A stretch of 8,467 bases of DNA. Origin: an uncultured Maribacter sp. (GTDB lineage Bacteria; Bacteroidota; Bacteroidia; Flavobacteriales; Flavobacteriaceae). A model generated the notes under the pieces. It made no database searches and was not told the DNA's origin. It saw only the letters and a list, made by a program, of their open reading frames with translations. Position numbers and translations under genes: made by a program. Shown here piece after piece: positions 1-6,248 of this stretch (positions within the stretch are counted from its first letter, which is position 1; each line of letters starts with the position of its first letter). The stretch lies in assembly GCA_905479535.1 (NCBI GenBank), contig CAJQMW010000461.1:1-8467 (forward strand). Reading direction: 5' to 3'.

Positions 1-736
1 TTTTTTTTGGCAAATCGGATATTTTTTGGTTTACCTCTCCAACCGGGACACCTTCGTCAAGCAATAGGTAGGTCGTAAGCCACGAGTTGCCCCAATTACT
101 GTAATGGGTATTAAAGGGAAGGTAATTATCTATAGGGATGACCGCATTGAACTGGAGCGAAGAATGTTCGGGAATGTTTTCGAAAACCCCGGTTATGTTA
201 AAAGCAACTTTATTTTCATCGACGATTAGATTCAAGGTTTTACCGACCACATTACCTTCTGGGAAATGATTGTCAGCCAATTCTTGTGAGATGACGATGC
301 TATTCAAATCGACGAGGCAACTCTCAGAATTCCCTTCTTTTAATGGAAAGGAAAAAATATTGAAAAAACTTGGATCGGCAGCAGCTACCTGAGCTTGGAC
401 CAGTTCCTCGGAAATATTCAACTCCCACTGATGAGGACCGGCAAGTCTGGTTGTTTCTTCAATCTCAGGAAATTGATCCATAAGGGCGTCGCCAATGGGA
501 TATGCGGTATTCTCCATTGTTTGAAGTTCGCCGTTTTGGGCAATGTTATTCTGCAATAGCTGATAAATTCTGGGACCTTTTGCGTGAAAAGCATCTTGTT
601 TGAATTCATCCATGACCCAAAGCGAGATCATAAAACTGCACCAAACGCCAAGTCCCAACCCGATGATATTGATCAAGGAGAAACCTTTTCTTTTGTTCAG
701 ATTTCTAAGAGCGATTTTTAGATGGTTTTTGAACAT
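1..736 (-). CDS. MacB/FtsX-family ABC transporter permease, N-terminal part (cut by left window edge)
   Basis: The reading frame is open from the ATG at 736-734 to the window edge and gives 245 residues with no stop; the C-terminal part lies outside. The start MFKNHLKIALRNLNKRKGFS followed by one hydrophobic helix (about residues 19-42) and then DEFKQDAFH is the typical beginning of the roughly 800-residue Bacteroidetes permeases with a MacB periplasmic core domain. Residues 43-245 are the extracytoplasmic part, including a conserved-looking ENIPEHSSL stretch (186-194) and NWGNSWLTTY (214-223). In this family the protein normally has further membrane helices and works with a separate LolD/MacB-like ATPase; substrates are mostly unknown and nothing here identifies one. 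No Shine-Dalgarno sequence precedes the ATG, which is usual for Bacteroidetes. The gene has its own upstream spacer and a terminator separates it from the lipoprotein gene, so it is probably the first gene of its own unit. Family call is confident, substrate unknown. Confidence 0.88.
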   Translation of the reverse strand, partial: MFKNHLKIALRNLNKRKGFSLINIIGLGLGVWCSFMISLWVMDEFKQDAFHAKGPRIYQLLQNNIAQNGELQTMENTAYPIGDALMDQFPEIEETTRLAGPHQWELNISEELVQAQVAAADPSFFNIFSFPLKEGNSESCLVDLNSIVISQELADNHFPEGNVVGKTLNLIVDENKVAFNITGVFENIPEHSSLQFNAVIPIDNYLPFNTHYSNWGNSWLTTYLLLDEGVPVGEVNQKISDLPKK

Positions 737-837
737 GATTTTTGTTTTTGATGATGGGTTACAAACCTGCTAGGTGGATTGGTAGTTGCCGATTTATAGC
801 CCTAAGACTTTCAAGTTTCTTGTACCTATATTTATGC

Positions 838-868
838 CAAAAATATAACTATTTGAATATCATATAAA
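838..868 (-). promoter_or_regulatory. Candidate Bacteroidetes-type promoter for the permease gene
   Basis: On the minus strand TTTA (868-865) is followed by exactly 19 bases and then TATTTTTG (845-838). The Bacteroidetes primary sigma consensus is TTTG-N19-TAnnTTTG, so the -7 box matches fully and the -33 box matches 3 of 4. The implied start of transcription near 833 would give a leader of about 95 bases before the ATG at 736. AT-rich sequence makes chance matches common. Confidence 0.4.
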
Positions 869-902
869 TACATAAGAATATCCCGAAGTAACCTTTTAAA
901 AA

Positions 903-919
903 TGTAAAATAAATTTACA
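903..919. repeat. Small inverted repeat TGTAAA-N5-TTTACA upstream of the permease promoter
   Basis: Positions 903-908 (TGTAAA) and 914-919 (TTTACA) form perfect 6-base arms around a 5-base AT spacer. The site lies 35 bases upstream of the candidate -33 box of the permease promoter, a position where a dimeric activator could bind. The arms are AT-rich in an AT-rich spacer, so it could be chance. Confidence 0.25.
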
Positions 920-957
920 GAAAGTGTCCAATAATTTTACGCTTTTTTTGATTTAAT

Positions 958-1053
958 CTAAAGATTGTTTTGGATAATAAAAGACCTGCAGTAGTCCCGT
1001 AAAACCAACCTTTTTTGGTACTTATCTATACCAAGTTTACTCAAAGCGATCAT
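958..1053 (-). CDS. Doubtful small ORF of 31 codons with a good Shine-Dalgarno site
   Basis: ATG at 1053-1051 to TAG at 960-958 encodes 31 residues (begins MIALSKLGIDKYQKRLVLRD, then contains a YCRSFI stretch). A GGAGA sequence sits 5 bases upstream of the ATG, which stands out because the neighbouring genes lack such sites; an in-frame TAG occurs 18 bases upstream, so it is not the tail of a longer frame. The peptide is basic, has one cysteine and no signal peptide or membrane helix. It lies just past the lipoprotein terminator and before the permease promoter, so no obvious transcript would carry it. It could be a leader peptide, a gene remnant or chance; I do not recognise the sequence. 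Confidence 0.18.
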   Translation of the reverse strand: MIALSKLGIDKYQKRLVLRDYCRSFIIQNNL

Positions 1054-1095
1054 CAGTTTCTCCGTTTTCTATTTTTAATGATAAAAACTTTCAAT

Positions 1096-1125
1096 AAAAA
1101 AACCCGAAACAACAAGTTGCTTCGG
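1096..1125 (-). terminator. Intrinsic terminator of the cupin-lipoprotein operon
   Basis: On the minus strand CCGAAGCAAC (1125-1116) pairs with GTTGTTTCGG (1113-1104), a 10-bp stem with one G-T wobble around a tight loop, followed by G and seven T residues (1102-1096). It begins 25 bases after the lipoprotein stop codon. This is a textbook rho-independent terminator and separates this operon from the permease gene. Confidence 0.88.
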
Positions 1126-1150
1126 TATCACAGCTAATTCAAATACCCAT

Positions 1151-1654
1151 CTATTCTGCTATATCAGGGTTAGTAGATGCAAAAATACCGTTTGGGTTTT
1201 CTCTTACAATCCATACGTGCAATTGCCATTGGCTGAGATTGGGGTTGATTTCCCATTCATCCAAATCGCCGGTAAAGCCTTCGGGCGGTAGGCCCGGATT
1301 ATCTAAATCCTCAATAGGTACGGCATACTCCACTGCAACAAACTCCATAGTACCGTTCGCATCGGGTGCGTACAAAATGATTTCGGGATTTTCAAGCTCA
1401 AAGGTGCCGTCAATTCTGGCGGGCAGTACGTAGTGGTGGCCCATATTGGGCACAAAGCCCGAAGCGTCAAAAAAGCCCTCGTTGGTAGCCACATTCTCAT
1501 CGGTGTACTTGGCCGTGGCAGCCGTTAGTTGGTCGACTTCCATTTCCCAAATGGCCATGGTTACACCGTCATCGTCCTCGCTGCAAGCCATTCCCAACAA
1601 TAGGATGGGCAGGGCCCAGCTAATTCTTTTCAAAAGATAGTTTCTAGATTTCAT
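1151..1654 (-). CDS. Small secreted lipoprotein of unresolved function, probably surface exposed
   Basis: The 167-residue protein starts with a basic end and a hydrophobic stretch leading to LLLGMAC, so Cys24 is the likely lipidated residue. SEDDD directly after the cysteine resembles the acidic lipoprotein export signal that sends Bacteroidetes lipoproteins to the cell surface. The mature part has a striking pattern: GHHYVLPARIDGTF (72-85), PEIILYAPDANGTMEFVAVEY (90-110, a strand-rich block), PPEGFTGD (123-130), LHVWIVRENPNGIF (145-158) and NP near the end. From memory this resembles a widespread family of exported proteins annotated only as hypothetical, with a HYVNPA...PEALVY...VEF.VP...LHAW...NP.G.F signature; I cannot confirm this without a search. 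His73, His74 and His146 are possible metal ligands. The gene follows the cupin gene by 30 bases and a strong terminator follows it, so the two form an operon. No Shine-Dalgarno site is visible. Confidence 0.85.
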   Translation of the reverse strand: MKSRNYLLKRISWALPILLLGMACSEDDDGVTMAIWEMEVDQLTAATAKYTDENVATNEGFFDASGFVPNMGHHYVLPARIDGTFELENPEIILYAPDANGTMEFVAVEYAVPIEDLDNPGLPPEGFTGDLDEWEINPNLSQWQLHVWIVRENPNGIFASTNPDIAE

Positions 1655-1684
1655 AAGTCACAAGTTTTAAATTATTAATTGTAG

Positions 1685-2230
1685 TTATACAAAGCGAATA
1701 CCATAGGTTTCGCAGATTTCCGATACTTTTTTAAGGTCCGGGGGGCCAGGTGGTAGCGCATGCAGCTCATGGAACATATGCTCCATGCCCGAAGGGAAAA
1801 CACTTACCCACATGGTCGCCTTTTCATCGCCCATCACCTTCCATGAATGCACCAAGTTTTTTGGTGCAAAGGCCATATCGCCTTTTTTTAAAGTAGTTGT
1901 TTTACCATCTACCATGATTTCCACTTCTCCCTGCATCACTCGAAAGATTTCATCTTCTTTGGTATGCACATGGGGCGGTATGCCCGAACCGGGCGCCAAA
2001 TCGTCGACCCATTCAAAAACCTGATTGTCGGTATCCTCACCCACCACTTTATGCCATTGCGGATTACCAAAGACCCGCAATTGGATGCCTTCATCCTTGC
2101 GTACAATCTTTTGCTTGGGTTTGCTTTTGAATAATGTATACTCTTTAAAAAACGCCTTGGCCGAAGTCAGGGGCAGCATCGCCGCCAGACCGGTACCTCC
2201 CAGTTGTATTAAAAATCGTTTTCTGTCCAT
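1685..2230 (-). CDS. Exported single-domain cupin (cupin_2 type)
   Basis: The 181-residue protein contains both cupin motifs. Motif 1 is G81-x5-H87-x-H89-x4-E94-x6-G101, an exact match to the consensus with the two histidines and glutamate that bind metal; motif 2 is G117-x5-P123-x4-H128, with the fourth ligand histidine, although Asn replaces the usual glycine after the proline. One metal-binding site is therefore intact. The N-terminus (DRKRFLIQLGG, then a hydrophobic run ending in TSAKA near 25) looks like an export signal; R3-K4-x-F-L resembles a weakened twin-arginine (Tat) motif with RK instead of RR, which would fit folding with metal before export. Cupins of this size include quercetinase-like dioxygenases, sugar-binding and sensory proteins, so the substrate cannot be assigned. 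It is the first gene of an operon with the lipoprotein and is transcribed divergently from the hybrid sensor kinase, which probably regulates it. Confidence 0.9.
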   Translation of the reverse strand: MDRKRFLIQLGGTGLAAMLPLTSAKAFFKEYTLFKSKPKQKIVRKDEGIQLRVFGNPQWHKVVGEDTDNQVFEWVDDLAPGSGIPPHVHTKEDEIFRVMQGEVEIMVDGKTTTLKKGDMAFAPKNLVHSWKVMGDEKATMWVSVFPSGMEHMFHELHALPPGPPDLKKVSEICETYGIRFV

Positions 2231-2268
2231 CGTTGTATTTTTAGGGGTTATAGCCGTTTGCTTCAGGA

Positions 2269-2297
2269 CAAATCTATTTTGAACACGCCTTTTAAAA
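2269..2297 (-). promoter_or_regulatory. Candidate promoter of the cupin-lipoprotein operon
   Basis: Minus-strand TAGATTTG (2276-2269) matches the Bacteroidetes -7 box TAnnTTTG fully. A poor -33 box, TTTT (2297-2294), lies 17 bases upstream instead of 19. The box ends 38 bases before the cupin ATG. A weak -33 box is what one would expect of a promoter that needs an activator, which fits the direct repeats about 50 bases further upstream. Confidence 0.4.
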
Positions 2298-2345
2298 TGC
2301 CACTAGCGTTGCAGGTTGTAGCTGATTTGTTGCAGTCCGGGTTCC

Positions 2346-2381
2346 ATGAAACAAAAGTGTCAATTGATGAAACAAGGGTGT
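2346..2381. promoter_or_regulatory. Pair of 15-bp direct repeats 21 bp apart, likely AraC-type operator
   Basis: ATGAAACAAAAGTGT (2346-2360) and ATGAAACAAGGGTGT (2367-2381) agree at 13 of 15 positions and start exactly 21 bases apart, two helical turns, so both lie on the same face of the DNA. Tandem half-sites with this spacing are the classical binding arrangement of AraC-family dimers. They sit in the divergent region between the cupin operon and the hybrid kinase, whose last domain is AraC-type. The operator role is inferred; the repeat itself is read directly. Confidence 0.55.
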
Positions 2382-2461
2382 TAGTAGGGCAATCCTGAAC
2401 CACCGAACTTCGTAGCCATAGGTACACTTCAATATTTTCAGTACCTTTTTGCTGCAAACCG

Positions 2462-5305
2462 ATGAAACCAAATAATTACCTTTTCGCATTTTTGCTGTTC
2501 ACCCTGCATTTCGTTTCTGGGCAAGAGGTTTATGAACTGGATCCCAAATATCCGGTGCATGACCTAGACCCGTATCTACAGGTGTATGCCGACAGCACCG
2601 ACCAGTTTTCGGCCAAACGCTTGCTAAACGACACTACGCTCCCCTATACTTTAGGAGATGAAGTGCCCAAACTCCTTAAGACCCATGTGACCTATTGGGG
2701 CAAGTTAAAGCTAAGGGCAACGGACTCGTTGACAGGTTGGGAGCTCCATTTTGAAGACATTATGATCGGTCCCCCTGCCTGGACCAAAAGCAATGGTAAA
2801 TTGGATGTCTACGGGTATGGGAACAATCAACTGCTCTTTCACCAGAAAACAGGGGTCGAATATGCCAAACGGGAAAGGGCCACCACTGACCATTGGGTAT
2901 TGAACAGTATTGACCTGGGCGGCCTACCTACGAATACGGTGGTCACACTCGTTATAAAAGCCCAAGGCAATAGCTTTGGCTATCCGGCTTATTTTCATCT
3001 CGGTGCCCGAAGTCCGGAACAATCATTTTACCACGAACCTTTTCAATACCATAGAACCTTTAACGCCTTTATGTTCGGGGTCACCTTTATCATCTTTTTG
3101 TATTTCTTTTTACAGTTTATCTACCTCAGGGAGCAGATTTATTTCTGGTTTTCACTATGGCTCTTCTTCTGTATGGTAACGCAGTCGATGACCATCGGAT
3201 TGATAGTGGGAAATCTGTCAAGCCTACGCTATCCGGTTTGGATAGTAACCGCCAATGCTCAATTCTTTGTTTTTTGGTTTTTTGGCCGTTCGTTTGTGGA
3301 ATCTAAACAAAAGTTTCCCATTCTCGACAGGTTCATTAAGGGCCTGGCCTTCTTTATATTAATTGAAATAGTGATTACGGTATGCTATGTCATATTGCTA
3401 AATCCCGATACGTATTACACGGCACCTCATCCTTGGCATTATCTCTTTCTGAACCTTTATGGCATCGGCAGTCTCATCCTATCCATTCTATTGATCTTGA
3501 AGAAAGACCTTTTTGCACGCTACTTTGGGGTAGGATCCATGATTGCGAGTGTTTTTTTGATTTTTGGTACGCTATGGTCGATGGCGGTTTTACGACCTCC
3601 ATTTGGAATTGACCCCTATGCCACCGGTATGTTCCTGCAGATTGTGATTTATTCCTTCGGAATTGCCTACCGAACCCGGAAAATCAGTGAAAAAAACCAA
3701 TTGGAGCGTCTAGAAGCCGAACGCTCACTGGCCGAAATACAGCGGATGCGAGATTTGGACGAGGTAAAAACCCGCTTTTTTGCCAACGTCAGCCATGAGT
3801 TCCGAACGCCTTTGGCCCTTATTCATGGACCACTGCAACAGGCGGAAAAACAATCACGGGGGCTCAATAATAAATCGGTGCAACTTTCAGAAAAAGCGTT
3901 TACGCTCATCAAAAAAAACACAGTACGCTTGCAGATGCTGATCAATCAGCTTTTAGACCTGTCTAAAATTGAAAGCGGGAATCTCCATTTGAAACTAAGC
4001 CAGGGCGGACTCACCCAATTTCTGCGTACCCATGTTTTTTCGTTCGAAAGTATGGCCGAGCGTAAGAACATCAGTTTAAATACACACTTTTCGGGGGAAT
4101 TTGAAGAGGCCTATTTTGACCAGGACAAACTTGAAAAAATAGTGAACAACCTCTTGTCCAACGCCTTTAAATATACCCCACAGGGAGGGGCAGTGAGTGT
4201 TAACGTGAATCTTAGGGACAAGAATTTGTCGTTAGTAATCAGCGATACCGGCAATGGGATGCACAAAGAGGAAATCGACCGTATTTTTGACCGTTTTTAC
4301 CGCGTGGAAGGTACGGAGACCAAAGGCTCCGGTATCGGTCTGGCGCTGACCAAAGAATTGGTGGTAATGCACAACGGTCAAATAAACGTACACAGTGAAA
4401 AAGGTCGCGGTACCACCTTTAAGGTACGCCTACCAGTCACTTTAAAAGACTTGCCGGAAGCCATACACACGGATAAGGATCCCGTACTTGCTCCACAAAT
4501 TGAGGAAACTGCCAAAACGCCTGCTCAAGTGCCCAACGGTAGAAATGTACACCTGCCCCAACATGAAGAGGTGATTTTATTAGTGGAGGATAATCAAGAC
4601 CTGCAAAATTTTATTGCGGAGATCCTTGCGCCTAGATACAAAATACTTACCGCCAATGATGGCGCACAAGGTGAACGCATGGCCTTTGAGCATATTCCCG
4701 ATTTGGTCATCAGTGATGTGATGATGCCTAAAAAAGATGGATACGAGCTCTGCAGTGCCCTAAAAAACAATACGAAGACCAGCCACATCCCCATCATGTT
4801 ACTAACCGCCAAAGCGGGGCAACCTAACAAAATAGCCGGTTTGACCCAGGGGGCCGATGCTTATTTGACCAAGCCTTTTGATGCCGATGAGTTGTTGTTG
4901 CGCACGAAAAATTTGATTGAGGCACGAAAAAAGATTTGGGAACATTTCAAATCCCTCGACTTCAGTGCCATACCCGATTTAAACCTCAGCTCGGTGGATG
5001 ATAAATTTTTACAAAAGGTGGTAAAAATTATTAAAGATAACATCGACAATGAGCTGCTTTCAGTGGAGGATATCGCCTCTAAAGTAGGCTTTAGCCGGGC
5101 GCAATTGCACCGTAAGCTTAAAGCACTGACCAATAAAAGTGCCGGGCAATTGGTCAACGAAATTCGGTTGAACAAAGCAAAAACCATGCTCTCCCAAAAG
5201 GTGGGCTCGGTATCGGAGATCGCCTATTCGGTAGGGTACACGAACCTATCGTATTTCACCAAGAGCTTTAAAGAAAAATTTGGTGTGCTCCCCAGTAAAG
5301 TTTAA
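2462..5305 (+). CDS. Hybrid two-component sensor: 7TMR-DISM, histidine kinase, receiver and AraC domain in one protein
   Basis: The 947-residue protein senses outside the inner membrane and acts on DNA. In order: signal peptide (1-20); periplasmic 7TMR-DISMED2-like beta domain (about 35-185); seven membrane helices (about 198-403) of the 7TMR-DISM type; short coiled coil (405-435); HisKA with the phosphorylated His445 in SHEFRTP; ATPase domain with N box (Asn563, Asn567), DTGNGM (595-600), IFDRFYR (608-614) and KGSGIGL (621-627); receiver (about 702-818) with acidic pocket Glu709-Asp710, phosphoacceptor Asp752 in SDVMMP, Thr782 and Lys804; AraC/HTH_18 domain (about 855-945) with both helix-turn-helix units. 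All catalytic residues are present, so it should be active. It differs from the polysaccharide-utilisation HTCS regulators, which carry a periplasmic beta-propeller and Y_Y_Y domain; here a 7TM module replaces these. The start is fixed by the signal peptide. It is divergent from the cupin operon, its likely target. The ligand is unknown. Confidence 0.96.
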   Translation: MKPNNYLFAFLLFTLHFVSGQEVYELDPKYPVHDLDPYLQVYADSTDQFSAKRLLNDTTLPYTLGDEVPKLLKTHVTYWGKLKLRATDSLTGWELHFEDIMIGPPAWTKSNGKLDVYGYGNNQLLFHQKTGVEYAKRERATTDHWVLNSIDLGGLPTNTVVTLVIKAQGNSFGYPAYFHLGARSPEQSFYHEPFQYHRTFNAFMFGVTFIIFLYFFLQFIYLREQIYFWFSLWLFFCMVTQSMTIGLIVGNLSSLRYPVWIVTANAQFFVFWFFGRSFVESKQKFPILDRFIKGLAFFILIEIVITVCYVILLNPDTYYTAPHPWHYLFLNLYGIGSLILSILLILKKDLFARYFGVGSMIASVFLIFGTLWSMAVLRPPFGIDPYATGMFLQIVIYSFGIAYRTRKISEKNQLERLEAERSLAEIQRMRDLDEVKTRFFANVSHEFRTPLALIHGPLQQAEKQSRGLNNKSVQLSEKAFTLIKKNTVRLQMLINQLLDLSKIESGNLHLKLSQGGLTQFLRTHVFSFESMAERKNISLNTHFSGEFEEAYFDQDKLEKIVNNLLSNAFKYTPQGGAVSVNVNLRDKNLSLVISDTGNGMHKEEIDRIFDRFYRVEGTETKGSGIGLALTKELVVMHNGQINVHSEKGRGTTFKVRLPVTLKDLPEAIHTDKDPVLAPQIEETAKTPAQVPNGRNVHLPQHEEVILLVEDNQDLQNFIAEILAPRYKILTANDGAQGERMAFEHIPDLVISDVMMPKKDGYELCSALKNNTKTSHIPIMLLTAKAGQPNKIAGLTQGADAYLTKPFDADELLLRTKNLIEARKKIWEHFKSLDFSAIPDLNLSSVDDKFLQKVVKIIKDNIDNELLSVEDIASKVGFSRAQLHRKLKALTNKSAGQLVNEIRLNKAKTMLSQKVGSVSEIAYSVGYTNLSYFTKSFKEKFGVLPSKV

Positions 5306-5333
5306 GTAGTTCGAAAATGGGCCTATGAACTAC
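5306..5333 (+). other. Hairpin directly after the sensor kinase stop codon
   Basis: GTAGTTC (5306-5312) and GAACTAC (5327-5333) form a perfect 7-bp stem with a 14-base loop, and three further pairs form beyond an A-A mismatch, using the stop codon bases. There is no T-run, so it is not a standard intrinsic terminator; it may stabilise or help end the transcript. The rest of the convergent gap up to 5442 shows nothing clear, and no terminator is visible for the ABC operon arriving from the other side. Confidence 0.3.
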
Positions 5334-5442
5334 ATAAGTATATAGTAAGGGCATAAACTTGTGAAAAAGAAGCGATTTTCAAAACCTAGAACACTATTTT
5401 GGAATATCATTAATTAGTCCTTTTAATCCAACTTTATGGGTA

Positions 5443-6117
5443 CTACCCCAAAATCCGCCCGTCCTCCATTTGAACAATGCGATCTGTACGTTTGGCGAAG
5501 TCCTCGTCATGGGTAACTACGAGCAAAGAAAGACCTTCTTCTTCCTTTAGGCGTTTAAAAATACCGAACACGTTTTCAGAATTATGACTGTCCAGATTAC
5601 CTGTAGGTTCATCCCCCATGAGAATGGTGGGGTTGTTGATGAGAGCCCTTGCTATGGCTACCCGTTGCTTTTCCCCTCCCGATATTCTTGAGGCGCGTTG
5701 TTTGGCCAAATGGTCTATATGCAACATTTTCAACTTCTCCATACCATCGTGTTCGATTTCTGTATGCGATTTTTCGGCCAGTTTTTTGGCCGGTAACATC
5801 ACATTTTCCAAGACACTAAATTCCGATAGGAGATAGTGGAACTGAAACACAAAGCCAATGTGTTTGTTACGAAGGCGCGACAGTTCTTGATGCGGTTTCC
5901 CGGTAATCAGTTCATCGTTAAGGTAAAGTTCACCCGTATAATCTGTATCCATCGTGGAAAGTATATAGAGCAACGTAGATTTCCCACATCCCGATTTACC
6001 CATAACTGAAGCAAACTCCCCTTCTTTTACCCCAAAAGAAATATTCTTCAGCACATGAAAATCCTTGGGCTTATGAAAGTGTTTGTTGATATTTTTTGTT
6101 TCAAGGACAAGTTTCAT
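5443..6117 (-). CDS. ABC transporter ATPase, LolD/MacB type
   Basis: The 224-residue cytoplasmic ATPase powers the permease encoded just upstream. All motifs are intact: Walker A GKSGCGKST (40-48), Q-loop Gln92 in VFQF, signature ISGGEKQ (145-151, a common variant of LSGGQ), Walker B ILMGDE with Asp169 and catalytic Glu170, D-loop GNLD (173-176) and H-loop His203. Length and the FQFHYLLSEFSVLENVMLP stretch after the Q-loop place it in the LolD/MacB (o228) group, whose members drive mechanical export by MacB- or LolCE-like permeases, not import through a channel. It is the last gene of the fusion protein-permease-ATPase operon. The ATG used here gives MKLVLETKNI, the usual family start, and lies within the first unit of a 7-bp tandem repeat; a short leader ORF overlaps it as ATGA. 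The 138-bp gap from the permease gene is unusual, since these genes are commonly almost adjacent. Confidence 0.94.
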   Translation of the reverse strand: MKLVLETKNINKHFHKPKDFHVLKNISFGVKEGEFASVMGKSGCGKSTLLYILSTMDTDYTGELYLNDELITGKPHQELSRLRNKHIGFVFQFHYLLSEFSVLENVMLPAKKLAEKSHTEIEHDGMEKLKMLHIDHLAKQRASRISGGEKQRVAIARALINNPTILMGDEPTGNLDSHNSENVFGIFKRLKEEEGLSLLVVTHDEDFAKRTDRIVQMEDGRILG

Positions 6118-6159
6118 GTTTCAGGTTTCATGTTTCAGGTTTCAGGTTTCAGGTTTCGA
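6111..6159. repeat. Array of seven 7-bp tandem units (GTTTCAG/GTTTCAT) reaching into the ATPase start
   Basis: Read on the plus strand the units are GTTTCAT, GTTTCAG, GTTTCAT, three times GTTTCAG, and a last degenerate GTTTCGA. On the coding (minus) strand the unit is CTGAAAC or ATGAAAC, and the unit nearest the gene supplies the ATPase start codon. Units differ only in the last base except the final one. A 7-base period is not a multiple of three, so changes in copy number would shift the frame of any upstream start relative to the ATPase. Confidence 0.9.
6114..6131 (-). CDS. Five-codon leader ORF overlapping the ATPase start (ATGA)
   Basis: On the minus strand the ATG in the third repeat unit (6131-6129) opens ATG AAA CCT GAA ACA TGA, encoding MKPET. 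Its TGA (6116-6114) overlaps the ATPase ATG (6117-6115) as ATGA, the arrangement typical of coupled translation. It may be a by-product of the repeat with no function; whether ribosomes use it is unknown, and no Shine-Dalgarno site precedes it. Confidence 0.25.
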   Translation of the reverse strand: MKPET

Positions 6160-6173
6160 TTCTCTGGATTTAA

Positions 6174-6182
6174 CTTGAAACC
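6174..6182. repeat. Inverted copy of the 7-bp repeat motif
   Basis: CTTGAAACC (plus strand) is the inverse of the GGTTTCAGG motif in the tandem array, so a transcript of the ATPase leader can fold this copy against any of several repeat units (at least 7 consecutive pairs). The nearest partner leaves a loop of roughly 20 bases or more. A regulatory fold is inferred only from pairing. Confidence 0.3.
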
Positions 6183-6220
6183 AGAAATCTACCTACTCGA
6201 CATAACCCTGTCTTTTTTTA

Positions 6221-6248
6221 TCTAAAATCTCACTTCTAGAATCTCATA
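6221..6248. repeat. Degenerate 14-bp tandem duplication just after the permease stop
   Basis: TCTAAAATCTCACT (6221-6234) is followed directly by TCTAGAATCTCATA (6235-6248), identical at 11 of 14 positions, with the beginning of a third unit (TCTC) after it. It fills the spacer between the permease stop (6258-6256) and the 7-bp array. Together with that array it suggests a spacer built up by short-repeat expansion. Confidence 0.5.

Larger units (their letters stand above)
737..1095. other. AT-rich spacer between the permease gene and the lipoprotein terminator
   Basis: This stretch has no convincing gene. It holds the candidate promoter (838-868), the TGTAAA inverted repeat (903-919) and a 31-codon ORF (958-1053) described separately. 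No tRNA-like cloverleaf, insertion-sequence end or recognisable riboswitch was seen. The long untranslated distance may simply be the regulatory region of the permease gene. Confidence 0.5.

Noticed and set aside
418..609. Minus-strand 63-codon ORF inside the left-edge permease
   Set aside because: It lies in another frame of the permease, which has a family-typical N-terminus and is open over the full 736 bases.
2263..2489. Overlapping minus-strand ORFs of 64-65 codons in and beside the divergent region
   Set aside because: They overlap the promoter region and the start of the kinase, have no domain-like sequence or ribosome site, and the region is better explained as regulatory.
5306..5442. 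Bidirectional terminator in the convergent gap
   Set aside because: Only a hairpin without a T-run (5306-5333) and a weak AT-only hairpin near 5362-5381 are present; neither meets the terminator pattern seen at 1096-1125.
6111..6159. Short regular repeats that might be read as a CRISPR array
   Set aside because: The units are 7 bases long and directly adjacent with no spacers, and no cas genes are present; it is a simple tandem repeat.
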